This document shows, one piece after another, positions 11,446 to 24,376 of a stretch of 64,000 nt of DNA (positions are counted from its first letter, which is position 1; each line of letters begins with the position of its first letter). A model generated the notes under the pieces. It searched no databases. It saw only the letters and a list, made by a program, of their open reading frames with translations, and was not told the origin of the DNA. The stretch lies in the NCBI GenBank assembly GCA_037043015.1, contig CM073322.1:13403601-13467600 (forward strand), in the 5' to 3' direction. Source of the stretch: Bryum argenteum. Taxonomy: Eukaryota; Streptophyta; Bryopsida; Bryales; Bryaceae. The translations under genes were made by a program, and so were the position numbers.

Positions 11446-11831
11446 TCTGGTGGCTTGAGTTGATCTGCTGGAGGCAGCGAGGATTTGACAACAAACAGAC
11501 GACGAAGGTGCTGCGATGAACTACAAAAGAAAAAAGAAAAATATGTAAAGAAAGAGATCAGTGAAATACACATGCCGTGCATTAATTGTCCCTCCATGGC
11601 GGGAGCAAATACACCAATAAGAACAGCCGCGTCCCTATTGGTGGGCACATCCAGCTTTTCTGACACCTTCAAGATTCGGCCACATAGGCATATCATGGAA
11701 TTATTTAAATGGAGTTTAAGGTCACAGCCCACCCTTGCCCCCAGATTTTTTCTAATGTGTGTATATACAACAAACCTAGAACAAAGGCCTTGTTTTTTGA
11801 ATCGTGAATGAAATGTTTTTTCATGGGCAGA

Positions 11832-14800
11832 CTAAGGGTACATATTTTTTTCACGAGTTGGGCTAACATTGTAGATAGGGCCTTTGAACCATTTGCGGGC
11901 CGAGAGGAGCCAGGCACCCATGACCAAGAAGAAGACACCACCTACGGCCACAGGTGCATAGTTGAGCGTGAGTTTGGTCACCGGGTACACAACCGGCAGG
12001 CAGAAGAGTATGGTGATAGTGGCGACCCATGCCACGGCCACCCACCCCACTAGTTCGCCGTAGCGGCCTAGGTTGAAGGGCCCTACACGGAACGTCCTGC
12101 GAGCGATGGTGATGCGGAACAGTATCGGTAAAGCGTATGATATGTACAGGCCGATGGTGGCGATCGAAACCATGGCTTGGAATGCCACCAAGCTCCCTAG
12201 CGACTGCACCCACATCCATCAATAACAATGAAATTTCTTTACATATTAAATGACATGATATGAAACTAAATACTAAAAATTTAGACAAGTTTAGCTTTTA
12301 CAACAATTGATTGAATCATATGCTCTTTTGTCTTGGATTATGTGATAATTCTTTCAAGAACAAGATTTAGATTCAGGTTCCCCATATCTACAAATCTCTA
12401 GTGAGATTGAATCTTACATGAATCTCATTAATAATAGCAAGTGTATAGCAACTTTAGATATATTTCACCTTTGTCTTGAAAGTTTTGTTACATGATGAGG
12501 AGTATGATTACATCATGTGTAATAAAATTGATGTGCGTATACAGTTGTGATGCACTTGTGGTATATTCATTATGTAGAAATATGTTCAAGAAAGAAACTT
12601 CTAAAACAAAGTGATATGGAATTTCTTTATTTTTTTAGAATAAGATAGTCTTTATATTCTAAAATGAATTGAATGGAAAGGTTATCTGCTCTTACCGGGA
12701 GTGCCATACAAAAAGCTATCAACGTCGATAACCAGACTGCATTCAATGGCACTTCGTGGCTATTCACCTTGTGCCACAAGCTTGACAACGGCATAGCATT
12801 ATCCCTTGAAAATGCAAATACCATCCTTGAAAAGTAAAAAAAAAACATAAGGTGTTAGTGCCCAAAAAAACAAATCAACAAGTATTAGATTACATCTTGT
12901 CTCCAATTGAAATATTGCAAAAGACTTGGAAGCTTCATGAACAATAGATATTTATCATTTCTATTAGTAAGAACGCCAATGATGCTTGTGCCTTGATAAT
13001 ACCATCACCACAAAACTATTCAAAGGAAATACTAGTAGTGCCTAAAAACTCTAATTCAAATGATGCTCATGAGGGTTTTACATTCAACAATGTACTTTGG
13101 ACTAATTTTCTATTAATGTACTATGTTAAGTACTTTGAGGAACTAAGATCATCTTTATTCTTACATATGTAGCTTCATACAATATTTAAGATCTCAACAA
13201 GACAAGACATCACAAAACTTCAAGAGCATCATCACCCAAAAAATAAATATATGAACACCCTCTTATTGTTGAAACAACATCATTACTCCTACCTTGAATG
13301 TCTCTAAAGACAACCCTGCTGTCAATAAGAGACTACCTCTCAAAACCCAATAATAATATTGAAACCATTTATTTAACCTTGTTCCTTCAATGCACAAACA
13401 CTCATATATAAGTAGAGTACATACAAGAATACAAGACCTGCTTAACATAAGTAGAGTACACTATTTTCCTCTGATCCTAAACACTTTCACCACCAATCAT
13501 ATGAAAAACTAGAGGTTCCTCCTCTCATTACAAAGTCTATTCATTAGCCTTGCGTGGAGCTCACCGCTATAGTCCACCCTACTATTTTGGGGTCCTTGGA
13601 CCTTGTTGTATGGGTACCTCAAAGCCCTTTGGGGATATTATGTGAAGTATCTTCAAGGCACTAGTAACTAGCTAGAAACTAGCGTAATTATAGTGTCCAC
13701 CCTCGAGATGGGGAATTAGTATTGTTCCAGTTTCCCTTGTCTAGTGGCCATCGGGATATTAGCATTAGGAACATACACTTCATTCACGCCGGCATCTTAG
13801 AAAGGGACCGGAACGCCGGCATCTTAGAAAGGGACCGGAGTTTCTATCTATTTATCGGCAAAGGATTTGAGGATACCATGCAGAGTCCCGGAGGATTCCA
13901 GGAAGGTAAGAGAATGTCACCTTGAGTTGCTGGTCATGGAGCTCATTCCGCACAGAAAGATGGCGACTCCCACAATCCCCAAGCACACAATGCCGCCAGC
14001 GCCGCTCCCGTATCGATCTCTAAATACGTTGTAGAACACTTGCGCCACGGCATAGCCTCCGGCGTCATTGGACGTGTCCAGAAGCGCCGCCGGGTCAATC
14101 ACCACGAAGCACAGGCCCAGAATGTAGCCCCATCCCACCACGAGCGAGATGATGATGGCGCTCAGAATGCCGTAAGCTCCGTTCTTGTCTGAAGACTTCG
14201 TCTCCTCCGACTGCACACAAACAAGGTCCGCTATGCACAGAAGTTCCCTCACTGGTGTATGAACTACCGTTCTTTGGTGACTTTCTGCAAGCCCTAGTGC
14301 TTGAGTGACTTTCTGAAAGCCCTTGCCTTTAGTTACCCATATGGCGAGCAAGGTGTATAAATACAGTATGTCATGGTGAGACCTGCAGTTTTGAACTTCA
14401 TAATTACTTATTGCTGTTCCGCGGCCTTCCACTACAGGTTTTTGCCACGATTGATGTTTCCAGGCATGCAGTTTTGCACTTTAGAAGAAGCAAATTAGTG
14501 AGAGGTGAACCTCCCTGGCGTGCCTTAAGTTTGTTCTTCGTGTATCTAGTTGAAGTGTGCACTTTGTTGTTCGTGTATCCATTTCAATTGTGCATAGTGG
14601 TTGTTTTTACATGGATGCTGATAATTGATAGAGGAGCTCACCATGTGAGCTGAGGCATCGAATCCGGTGACGGTATACTGGCTCACGAGCAGGCCCAGAA
14701 GGAAAATGTAAGGGCTGCTGGTGATGCCCACATCTGTAGGTTTATTGAACGTCGTGAAAACCTCTTTGAACGTCTGCCGCTCTCTGGCAACCAATGGAAG

Positions 14801-15679
14801 TAGTACGATGAGCACAAACACCCCTGCATCCGGCCATGCAACAATCGCATCAAACGCTCTAAAATCGTGGTGACTGACAGGAAGTAGCTTCTGACTAGTG
14901 TAACCGTGCGTACCAAGGATGTTCCAAGCCGCGGCCAGAGTGCCCAGATACGAGAGCCAGCGAATGGGAAAGCTATTGATGATGCCTTGCGCAACCAAAA
15001 GACCGGCGTGAATTCCAATCACGACGTACTTGTTGGCGACGTATCCACCACCATTAGCTCCACCTGTGCTCAAAAGCGCCATGACTGCTATCAATTGCGC
15101 CAACGAGAAGTTGATGCTCGTCGTCACTGCCCATTGCCCCACCACATTGTACCTGCTCGCATTCTAGCTAACATCAGAAAATGGCCAGGTAGTTTACCAA
15201 ACAGAATCAGAATATGAAGGTGTGGCATACCAGCCTGTGATCCAGGATGCGAAGGGACCCCAACTAGGACCGGCCAACTGAGAGCTCCAGTAATAGAGCC
15301 CGCCGGATGTGGGAAAGGCGGAGCAAATCTCTGCCATGGCCGCACCCACGAACAAGGTGAACACGCCGACGATCAGCCACCCGTAGACCATGGAGATCGT
15401 GCCGCCGTACGTCAGACCCGTGTTGAACAGCGTCGTGATTCCTGTCAGAATGGAGATGATGGCGAACGAGAATGCGAAGTTCGATAACACTCTGCAGTTC
15501 AAGCCTCCATAGATCATCAGCAAACCCTCGACAAGAAAGCTCTACATTGAAATTAAAATTTCCATTTTCAAGTCGCGGAGATCAGGGAGAACGTACGAGA
15601 GATCGCGTTTGAGTTCTTGTTTGTATCCAAGCTCCTGGAGCCGCTTCTGCCCAGAATCCATTGCAGTCGCGACACCCAT
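11832..15679 (-). CDS. BAT1/GABP-type amino acid (GABA) permease, six exons
   Basis: Exons read on the minus strand: 15679-15597, 15491-15231, 15152-14642, 14210-13921, 12825-12696 and 12203-11832. All introns are GT-AG and phases are consistent, giving 548 residues against about 516 for Arabidopsis BAT1. Signatures include GYKQELKRDLSVLSNFAFSF, SAFPTSGGLYYW, GQWAVTTSINFSLAQLI, GMSSMTSNSR, then MVFAFSRDNAMP and GPFNLGRYG. It is an amino-acid/polyamine/choline (APC) family transporter with about 12 membrane helices. Plant relatives carry GABA and other amino acids in mitochondrial or plasma membranes. A start at 15661 is an alternative to 15679. Intron 4 carries an inserted repeat (R1). The gene looks intact. 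Confidence 0.92.
13568..13865 (-). repeat. R1 repeat copy inside intron 4 of the transporter gene
   Basis: Matches 29.69-30.31 kb in opposite orientation over about 290 bp. Shared segments include GGGTACCTCAAAGCCCTTTG, CTAGTAACTAGCTAGAAACT and AAAGGGACCGGAGTTTCTAT. It has a local 27-bp tandem duplication around CGCCGGCATCTTAGAAAGG. The match ends near 13865, about 55 bp from the exon boundary at 13921. Confidence 0.8.
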
Positions 15680-17833
15680 TGAATCTGCAAAATCCTGGCT
15701 ACAACACGATTACTACTACAAACCATGCCACCGGTATACTTTCAAAAGAAACCACTATCGTGGTGGTTATACCAGGCTCTTGAAGAAGACAAACTTCTTC
15801 CGCAACCGACATCTCGAGGCAAGGAAGCTCCCACAAGTTTCTCGTGCGCACGCAGCACTGAGCGAGAGAGCACTTGCCTCGAGATGTCTGATAAGGAAAC
15901 GCCCACGCTAGACTCGCTCTCTTGCCAGCGGGGGGCTTATATTGCTTCTAATCCCAGACATCGTGATGAAAAAGTAAAGTCAGATTCTGTTAACTCTCCA
16001 TAGCTCAGCTACCCCAGCAGCAGAGCTATTCTCAACAACCTGCGTTTTTCTTCTGATGATAATACAAACTGCACATGCAGCATTACCTGAAAATCGGCAC
16101 AGACAGGTTCGGACCTGATTTCAAATTACTCTCGGGCCACCGATGGAGTCGAGAGTGACAGGTTAGGAGACGTTCGAGGGCCGCCTACACGTTTGGTTGC
16201 AGCATAATTAATAACGACGAGACACCGGAATCGCTGTGTAGGTGGTGGTGGTGGGAATCGGGCCACGAATTAAGTGCTGGAGATTCTAAGTAAGAGATTA
16301 TTGGGGCGTTTAGTGCGAGGGATGCGTGCGCCAGGTGGGGGCGCGCGCGATGTTGCGTGGCGCAGATGGTCAAATGTGAGCTTTAAAGGTCGAGAGCGAG
16401 GGGTGGAATCTGAGGAAAAATGTTTTGTTTTGCGGAATGCGTGCGGGTGGCTTTTTCCACGGATGCGGGACGGGTGTAGTGAAATAGGGGATTTTGTGCG
16501 CAAAGTGCAACTTGCCTGGACATGGCCCATTGCAGCGGACCTCGCGGAGCCGCGGAAGCACAGGGCGGGTGTGAGGGCGGGTGCTGGTCACCTGACCTCC
16601 ATTCCCGAGGCGCGAGGCCTTTTCCTTGTTAAGTCGATTCAAAATACTGTACCGTACGTGTAAGTCGAATCTACGACTCGGCTTTTGAAATGCGTAGATT
16701 CTGGATTGGGACCGTTCGGATCTCAGTGTGCTCTCTACTTTAGCTAAATAAATAAATAAGAACACCAAACCTTTGTAGGCGTGGCGTGAATAAATTGCCT
16801 GTTCGACCTACTCTTGATGATATGCCCACGGGACAAGCTTTGTAGCTACTTCCCATTATATGCAGCTTAGGGGGGCCTTAGCAATATGGATCATGAAATA
16901 TAGTCTAGAGAAATGGTTCATGCACATGGAATGTGGAAGGTGAGTAAAAAGAAAGAGAGATAAAACTTAACCCCTAAATTTAAATTTTATACATATGTTT
17001 GATCTTAAGATGATCTTGATTAATCGGTTGGAACCTTTTGATTGGAATAATTTTTATATGCAATATTGTTCCTAAATGAAATCCAGTTTTTGTGGCAAAA
17101 ATCCTCAATCCAAGATGTAATGAAGATGTTGCAGTTATTCTAATGCAAAGGGTTAATTTTTAAATTCTTTTTTCTTAAAACGTTATGGAACAATTTTCAC
17201 TATTGCAAGGATGTAATTTGGGCCAAAAAAGACATCTGATCATTTTTTCGACACAAGAGTGTTAATAAGATGAGGGTGATCAACTTTTCAACCGAAGATT
17301 TTTTTTTTTTATTTGCAATAAGTTTGCAAATAGCACTTTCACTCCAAAAAATTATTCTTTTGTATTTTAATATTAGTACATTGTAGTCTTACAATCTACA
17401 ATGCCTCAAGACTCTAATTTTGATCCGCATGACCTACAATAATTATATCATAAGATTTCACCTTTGATACTTAAATAACAAATCATATTTATAACACTTT
17501 TTAAAAGATTGTGTTTTCAGACAAAGGCATATTTCACAAGAATGGGTACCGTATTCAAGTAATGAGAACAAGAGATGGTGTAAGGCTTTGAAAGGTACAT
17601 GGAGGCTCACGATAAAGCTTCCAACCTCCTTTGACAAAGAGGGTGGAATGAGAACACGTTCTTTGCGTTCCCTCTAGAGAACGTCGTGTTCTCCTGTCGG
17701 CAGCGACACGACTAAGAATCGAAGAAACCCTCACGGACGTCGCATCATTTGCTCGCAATCGCATTTCTCCGCCCGATTTGTTCGATCGCGAAATGCAGCA
17801 TCATCGAACGTGAGCAGCTCTGGATCGAAACTC
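15680..17833. other. Intergenic region between divergent transporter and golgin genes
   Basis: The region must hold two divergent promoters. It includes a GC-rich part at about 16290-16640, with CGCGCGCG-like runs and several shadow open frames, and an AT-rich part at 16.75-17.55 kb. No further gene was recognised. A tiny upstream ORF of six codons (17794-17814) precedes the golgin start. Confidence 0.5.
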
Positions 17834-19796
17834 ATGGGGACGCACAATTCCAGCTCCGACGGGGTCGTCATCCCGGACGACCCCAAAATGGCCTACACTG
17901 AGAAGGTGAGCAAGCTCTGGCCGTTGGAGTTTTTGCACTCTTGCTCGATCCATGCATTCTTCACCTTTATTGGGTTTCTGATTTGAATCGCATTGGTGTT
18001 GAAAAGGTCCTGGAGGAGAAGGAGCAGATGCTGCGAAAGTGAGTTCACCCTGTTTCTTGACCCTTATAGCTCGGATCTCTATCATGGATCTTTTTCAGTG
18101 CTGATCATCAAATTCCTGGGTATAATCATTTGGCGATCGCTTCATCCACTCTTGAATCAGAGTGCTCAAAATGCATATTTCTTGAATAGCACATGAGATT
18201 ATGTACAAGTCAATTTGAGACGGAATGTGGCAGGGGGTTCGCTTTAAAGTTCATAGAGAGCGCTCCTCATAAATGTGGATTCTCTGCGTTTCAATATTGT
18301 TTCTGTACATTTGAAAAGGGCAAGGAGTAGACCGAGGCAAGAATGTTGATAATTTTGATTTCTTTTGCAGGTATATTCAAGACAACTATTCTAAAATTCA
18401 GAATGTAGAAAAGGAGCTGTCGTCATTAGCCTTGGAAGTGAAGCTCACAGCTGGACCGAAGAAAGCAGGCACTTCTCTAGCACTCCACATTGTGTGCATT
18501 GTTGTGAGATTAATACCTTCTTACATCGTAATGGCTTTCTGCAGCTCTTGAGCATCTTCGGAAATTAATTGAGGCCTCGACAGAGAAGATCAAAGCAGCA
18601 AGAGTGAAGGAAGAGCAGGCCAGAAAGGTACTTTGTTTCCACACTTGCAGGATATCACATAGTGCATACGAAGAAAAAATAAAAGACATGCTGATGCTAG
18701 AGAACGCCTTCGATGCAGAATCGTGATGGGTGCTTCTGTTGCAGGTTTGGGAAGCAGCCATGAAAGCCGTGGAAGTAGAAGAGTTGAATAAGCAGAGGCT
18801 CTGTGACGATCTTAAGTGTCTGGTATGCCAACTCTCGCCCTGAAAGTTTTATGTTTCCCTAAACCCTAATCTTGACGGATTTCTGCGTGCAGCCTAAGGT
18901 TTTATAAGTGGGTAACATATCTGTTAATGAATCACTTCTTCATTTAAGGCTCGTATCTTAAAACTCCCAGAAAAGGTTTCGCTCGTAACAGGTGTGTCCA
19001 AGGCGATTGAGACCAGAGCAAGTTCAATAGTACTAGCATCAGTGAAGAACTCCGCATGTGAAGAAAACATCTGATGTCTCTCAACCTTGTTAAATGGTGA
19101 AAGGCTTTTTTTTCTTGTGTAGGTTCAACAAAGTGCGGAGGCTCAATACTCTCGGCTTGAGGAATTAACGAGCAGGCTAGAGGCCTTAAATCCGGGTTTG
19201 CAAGGTGGGGCGTCTCAGGTTCTCGGAGCTTCGTTAACAGCAAGCCCCAGTCGTAACGGCAGTGGTGCGCAACAACAGCAGGTTAGCAATCAACATAGCT
19301 AGTTAGTCATTCAACAGTGAGATACTAGCTAGTTAGTTACCAAACAGGATGTGAGATACAGGTTAGCAACTCCATTTCCCACTAATAATGCCACAGCCAA
19401 CAATCAAACCTGCGCATCAATATTGGAAACTATGCACCGGGCAATCTATAATTTGATGAATCGCTGGTTCTCTAATGGCAATGTTAAGGCTTGAGCGTGC
19501 AGGGAGGTAGTCCGGCGGTGGTGGATGGCGATCACCTTCCGAAAGTAGCAGCAACGGTGGCATCCATGAACTCACACAAGTCACCAGGCTCTCCCGGGGC
19601 AGTGACGCCGGAGCCTGAAGCGCAGGAGAAGGCGGCGGTGCCTGCACCACGTCGAGGTCAGCATGTGGCCGTGCCCAGGGGGCGAGGGCGAGGGATAAGC
19701 AGAGCTCGGGGCGCTTTGCAATTGGGTAGATCAAAGTCTGATGAGAATGGGGGGTGGACAGGCGCTGGATTCGATGTGGATGATGGCCCATCGTAG
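17834..19796 (+). CDS. RAB6-interacting golgin-like coiled-coil protein (DUF662), seven exons
   Basis: Exons: 17834-17905, 18007-18038, 18371-18468, 18545-18627, 18745-18822, 19123-19281 and 19503-19796, giving 271 residues with consistent phases. The N-terminus (SGVVIPDDPKMAYTEKVL-like, spanning exons 1 and 2), then KLTAGPKKA and EHLRKLIEASTEKIKAARVK, match the plant DUF662/RAB6-interacting golgin family. Residues about 25-165 are a predicted coiled coil. The tail is Gln/Pro/Ser-rich with an Arg-Gly segment (RGRGRGISRARG). Family members bind Rab6-type GTPases at the Golgi in animals; the plant role is little known. Intron 3 (18469-18544, 76 bp) begins with GC rather than GT, the only choice I found that keeps the conserved reading. 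Confidence 0.85.
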
Positions 19797-20704
19797 TATC
19801 TCACATTCTGTTTGCTGCCGAGTGCCTTCACTCATCATTCATTAGAAATATATAGTTTAAAGATTAGAAACAGCTCAATGTAACCCTGATTTTAGGGTTT
19901 GACTGTAGTTTGAGAAATTGATTTTTGGAGGTATCCTCGACGTGAGTATAAGTTGCCTGAAGCGTATCTTATTGTCGGTCTCGATGCGACTTTTGCACCA
20001 TCTCTGAACCGGTTAGGCTTTAGACTATTTGAACCTTACCAATGGCCATGAGTTCAACTACCATAGCGCCTCAGACTTTGGAACATGTAACTAACCTCAA
20101 ATAAACGTGTGAATTACAAAAAAACTCAAATCGAATGAACAATTCACTAAACCTCAGCTCTGAATAAGCATATCTGTTTTTTTGGAAGACTTCAAAAGAT
20201 ACTCGTTTTGATACTGTACAGCTAAAGATGTGGACCTACTGCTAATGTTCTTTAACACTCAGAACAGAATAAGATCCCCAACAAGAATGCTGTTGGTAGG
20301 TGTATCGTCACTTTCTCAACAAACCAACACAAAACCTGTTTATGGCAAGCACCACTGGATTGCTCCGTTCGAAGCTTGTGCTCCAGAGCGTCTTATAGAT
20401 CGAGGCTGCGCGACATCGGGTCCTGATCGAGCCATTTTGACAGTCAGATTCGCAGGTTGATACTCTCTATCTTCGCATGCGCAGATGGCGCTGTAAAGGA
20501 GCTACTGAAGAATATCAGTTGTATTTGAGCATGAACCCGAGCAGACGGAACGAGTATCCTGTGCCTGTCCTTTCATGGGCATCTGATTCGAGAAACGAAT
20601 CCGACTTGGGCTGTGTACTAGTTCCAAGTTCATGACTACCTGCAGGGCTGGTGCAGATTGAAGAAGATGTAAACAATAAGCGCATGGAGGCAGATTTTCG
20701 GAGC
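19797..20704. other. Convergent 3' flanks
   Basis: Between the ends of the golgin (+) and kinase (-) genes. It holds probable 3' UTRs. No independent gene was seen. Confidence 0.5.
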
Positions 20705-22202
20705 TCACGGACTCGTGGATGGGCTCTCCGACTCATCCAGAGATTGCTGCGACTGCTGCTGCGGCGAGTCTGAGAATCGCTCCAAGTACCAAGTCTGGCT
20801 AGATTGCCACCCGTAGAACGGCAACTGGGAGCTTTCAACATGACGAGCAAGCACCTTGAGTATCTTCTTAAACGAAGGCCGCTTGGAAGGATCAGCATTC
20901 CAGCACCGGTGCAAGAGCGCCTTCACATTAGCATCGACATATTCTGGCAACGAGGGTCGGTGGCCACCCAACACAAGATCGTAGTTCGTCATAGACTGCC
21001 CTTCAAACGGAAAGCACCCGGTCAACACTTCATAGCACGTCATGCCGAAGCTGTACACATCCGCTTTCGAACTGCACGCATCGGAGACGGCCCCATTTCG
21101 ATTCTTGAGAGCTTGGAGCACTTCGGGCGCGCGCCAGAATCCCGTACCCGCGACCCCAATGGAGCATTCGAAGTCCGCGACGTAGCAGTCCGGGTACTCC
21201 ATGTAGTTACCCGACGAGAATCGCGCCACGAGCACATTCGCCGCTTTTAAGTCACGGTGCAGAATGTGGCTCTTGTGGAGCGTGTACATCCCGCGCGCTA
21301 TCTGCCCCATGATCCGAAACGCCACGCGATCCTCGAACGGCGGACCCTGATTGTTGTTCTCTTCCATTCGCAGGTCAATGAGCTTGCGCAGATCGGTGCA
21401 GTATTTTTCCAGAATGAAGGCGAATCGACCGTCCTTCAGAAGCGTCCCGCCCATGATAGACGATGTCCCTACGCCGTAGACGGTCGTTTCCGTCATCACG
21501 AGCTTGCGCTCCCCGCATCCCTTGCTCAGGCGACGACACAGCTTCGTCGACCACTGGGACTCTAGCGATTGCAAGGAGAATCCCTCCTTCATAACCTGCA
21601 AATTTCCATCCTTCGATCTCAGTTAAAATATGGGATGTGGGCATTTTGGTGGAGGGGGTGGTGGGGATGAGCTTCACCTTGACGATGCATTGGACTTTGG
21701 CGGGCGGGCCGCCGCAGGTGGGAAGGGTACATTCGGCTTCGAAGATTTCAGCCTGACCGCCTTCAGCGATCTTCCGGCGCAAAACGAGATCGTCGAAGTC
21801 CTGGAAAAACGAGTAGCGGCCGTTCTTGAGCCGGTCGAAGACTTCCCGGATCTGCTCCAGCGACTCCGCGGAATGGAGCCTCTTCTGCTCGACCTTGCGT
21901 CCTAACAACACCCTGCCTAGAAACCCTCCTGCTGCTCTCCGTTGCGGCTCCACTACAGAGCTTAGCTCGCTCCAGTGCTCCTTGGAGACCTCGACTTCGA
22001 ACTCGAGCTCGCTCAGATTGGACTCCCCCCGCCGCTGCGCCAGGCTCTGACATCGCGTGGAGAAATAGGGGGAGGGGGAGCCCCCAGATCCGGATGAAGT
22101 CGATTCGAATGATGTCCTGCAGAACGAGCTGCTCGAGCCCTTGAAACTACTCCCTGTCAACCCGTCCCCGTCCCCATCACTTGCCTGCTTGGAATGCGCC
22201 AT
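20705..22202 (-). CDS. TKL-like protein kinase with DFE in place of DFG, two exons
   Basis: Exons 22202-21678 and 21595-20705 (GT-AG, phase 0) give 471 residues. The N-terminal 130 residues are Ser/Gly-rich and then helical. The kinase domain starts with DLVLRRKIAEGGQAEIFEA (a degenerate glycine loop). The probable beta-3 lysine is K175, the last codon of exon 1. HRDLKAANVL gives catalytic D290 and N295. The magnesium motif reads ADFECS, so D316 is present but Gly is replaced by Glu. FWRAPEVL gives A331-E333, followed by ADVYSFGMTCYEVLTGCFPF and CWNADPSKRPSF. It is probably a cytosolic Ser/Thr kinase. DFE and the loop may alter activity. The ligand and pathway are unknown. Confidence 0.88.
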
Positions 22203-23678
22203 CGCCCCTCACCTACTCTTCCGCAAATGACTTGAAGCAACCATGCCCATCTTCGGAAACTCGACAAAAACAAGCAATCAGAGATGCATGGAAGCGAAAC
22301 CCTCAAACTAAGCGTGATCGAAAGCGGTCTTTGAAAACTCAAATTCCCCGGCGACTGTATAACGTGAACGGAGTAGCGTTACGAGCAGAAATTTGGTGCG
22401 AATGTGCGATAAAGTGCAAAACATTTGAAGTTGCGACAAGAGAATGGAATTAGTCAACCGCGTAACAGGGTATGATCTCTCCTTGGCCAGCGATTGGCCA
22501 TCTGCTGAAGCCTGGCTTCGACATTCGGTCTGTTTGTGGCTCCAATTGGTTACCTTGAAACAACTACAGCAGTGCGGCATTCGTGTCGTTCCACACCACG
22601 AGATCGTTCTGGAGACGGAACTTCCGAGTCTATGATGCGAAAAAGTGCACCTACTACGCTTTTTGAGCATTCACAGCTTCAAAAGGGCATCGTACAACAA
22701 TTAAACTGCTCTTACTGCATCATCATAGCTCTTCTGACGCCCTTATCGCGACAGTTCCAGTACGACAAACGGTGTCGCAGGAACGCGAACAAGCAAGTAT
22801 TGCAGCAAGTCTCGATTCGTTCAATATATCAAACTTCGTAGCAGTTTGAGGAGCTCACATACTAAGCGATGCGATTGTAGAACTAACCGATGCAGGCGAT
22901 GCGATTGTAGAATCATTCGACGATGCAGGACGAGGATCAGTGTTTGGGTTCGTCCATAGTCAGGGTATCCAGGTGACGCAAGATCGCAAACTTTGACGAT
23001 CGCTTCATGTGCCTGTACTGTTCCGCTCGAATCCATTGTGTGCATCTGTCGAATTGTTCACCATGTAATGCTTACATCATAGTGCACCACTCAATGATTG
23101 TTCAAGATATGCTTGGAATGAGAGGCTCTGTATGACCTGCGGTTTTTGCGTTTTCAGGCGCGATTTCGCATCGTTGATAGCAAAAGTTGCTAATTGAGGC
23201 TATTTCTGTTGCTTCACTTTGGTTTAGATAATCGCCGTTGTGTCGAATCGTCACAGCAGTTTGGTAACTTCTGCTACTTCTGTTGCACACAAATTTTCAG
23301 ATCCATTTGTAGCAATAGCGAGTTGGATTTGTACGTCAAAGTGGGGTTCGAAGCCTTTCGAGGTGTGCTGGTTGTAGAATCATTGCAGAAGATCGATGGA
23401 ATGCTCTTAACGTTCAGATGAGCCGTCCAGTCTAATGCATGCTTTTCTGTTAATGTAAAATTCTTAAGAATCTCAATAAGAACATCGTTAAAGCTCTTCA
23501 GATTTGCATTGCATCACTTGAAAGCCGGGAAAGACCTGATAATTCCGCAGATGCAGGTGAAATTGTGAGCTGCAGGAGGGTTAAGCTGAAAATCCAGGTG
23601 ATGCCCACCATACTTAGCAATCTTTTGCAATTCCTGAATGTGAGTCCTTCAGAGCCTTGTTCTTGGAACTCGTTGATT
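22203..23678. other. Kinase 5' flank and upstream part of the duplicated U2 block
   Basis: No protein gene is supported. From about 22780 on it is similar to 43.79-44.75 kb in the same orientation (for example GAGCTCACAT near 22853 and GCAATTCCTGAATGTGAGTC near 23628). Confidence 0.5.
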
Positions 23679-23730
23679 GTCCCATACTCATTACACGCGC
23701 GGTTAAAGGGCTCGAGTCGGGGTACATAAT
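23679..23730 (+). promoter_or_regulatory. USE and TATA box of U2 snRNA copy 1
   Basis: GTCCCATACTC at 23679-23689 matches the plant snRNA upstream sequence element (consensus RTCCCACATCG) with changes. TACATAAT at 23723-23730 is the TATA element about 24-31 bp before the RNA start. The 33-bp spacing is that of RNA polymerase II snRNA promoters; Pol III ones are about 10 bp shorter. Confidence 0.75.
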
Positions 23731-23753
23731 GCTTGGAGTTTGGGTGAAGAGGC

Positions 23754-23945
23754 ATACCTTTCTCGGCCTTTTGGCTAAGATCAAGTGTAGTATCTGTTCT
23801 TATCAGTTTAATATCTGATACGGGGATCATCGATCCCCATGATATTAATCTCATTTTTCTAGGGAGCGGGGCTATCTGGCAGCTTGCTGCCTGGCCCCGC
23901 GCGGGTCGCCTTGGTATCGCACTACCTCCTTGGCCGGCGCAGCCC
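23754..23945 (+). ncRNA. U2 spliceosomal snRNA, copy 1
   Basis: The 5' end ATACCTTTCTCGGCCTTTTG is the invariant U2 start. GTGTAGTATCTGTTCTTATC contains the branch-point recognition sequence GTAGTA. Next come stem IIa/b (GGGGATCATCGATCCCC), the Sm-site region (about ATTTTTCTAGG) and the stem III/IV loops (GCAGCTTGCTGC). About 192 nt, near the 196 of Arabidopsis; the 3' end is approximate. It pairs with the intron branch site in the spliceosome. The downstream CAATGCAAACTCTAA may be the 3'-end processing box. Confidence 0.95.
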
Positions 23946-24376
23946 TCTCCCCTCCCTACCCCGAGGGACCCAATGCAAACTCTAAACTGGAATATCGGCA
24001 GAAATTGGCTGAGTTTGGATCCTCTTACGTTGATATAACGGCAGAAACAGACACAAGGAAACAAGGCCACGAATCCGTGGGTGTAAGTATACAATGTTGC
24101 TTATGTATGAGAGTTAACCTTCATATGAAAATCATCCGCTCATTTATCAAAGTGGATCAGCATTTAGTAGAATTATTCTCTCAGGTGAAGATCGGTCACT
24201 TACTAATCTCATGATTCTCATTATCCACATGCAGTGACAGTGAAGACGAGAAGACGGGCTTGAGTGTATTCAACGATTAGTGCAATTTCAATAATGAGTT
24301 TAAACAACGGCAATGGCGGCCATTTCCAAAGTCAATGCACGCTTGCTTCCTGATGAATGCCACACCCATCGTCTCC

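Noticed and set aside
20804-21565. Plus-strand frames of 100-150 codons opposite the kinase gene
   Set aside because: Antisense shadows caused by GC-rich coding sequence.
23498-24094. Open frame of 198 codons, minus strand, across U2 copy 1 (and a similar one across copy 2)
   Set aside because: It is antisense to the snRNA, and its similarity between loci is explained by the U2 duplication.
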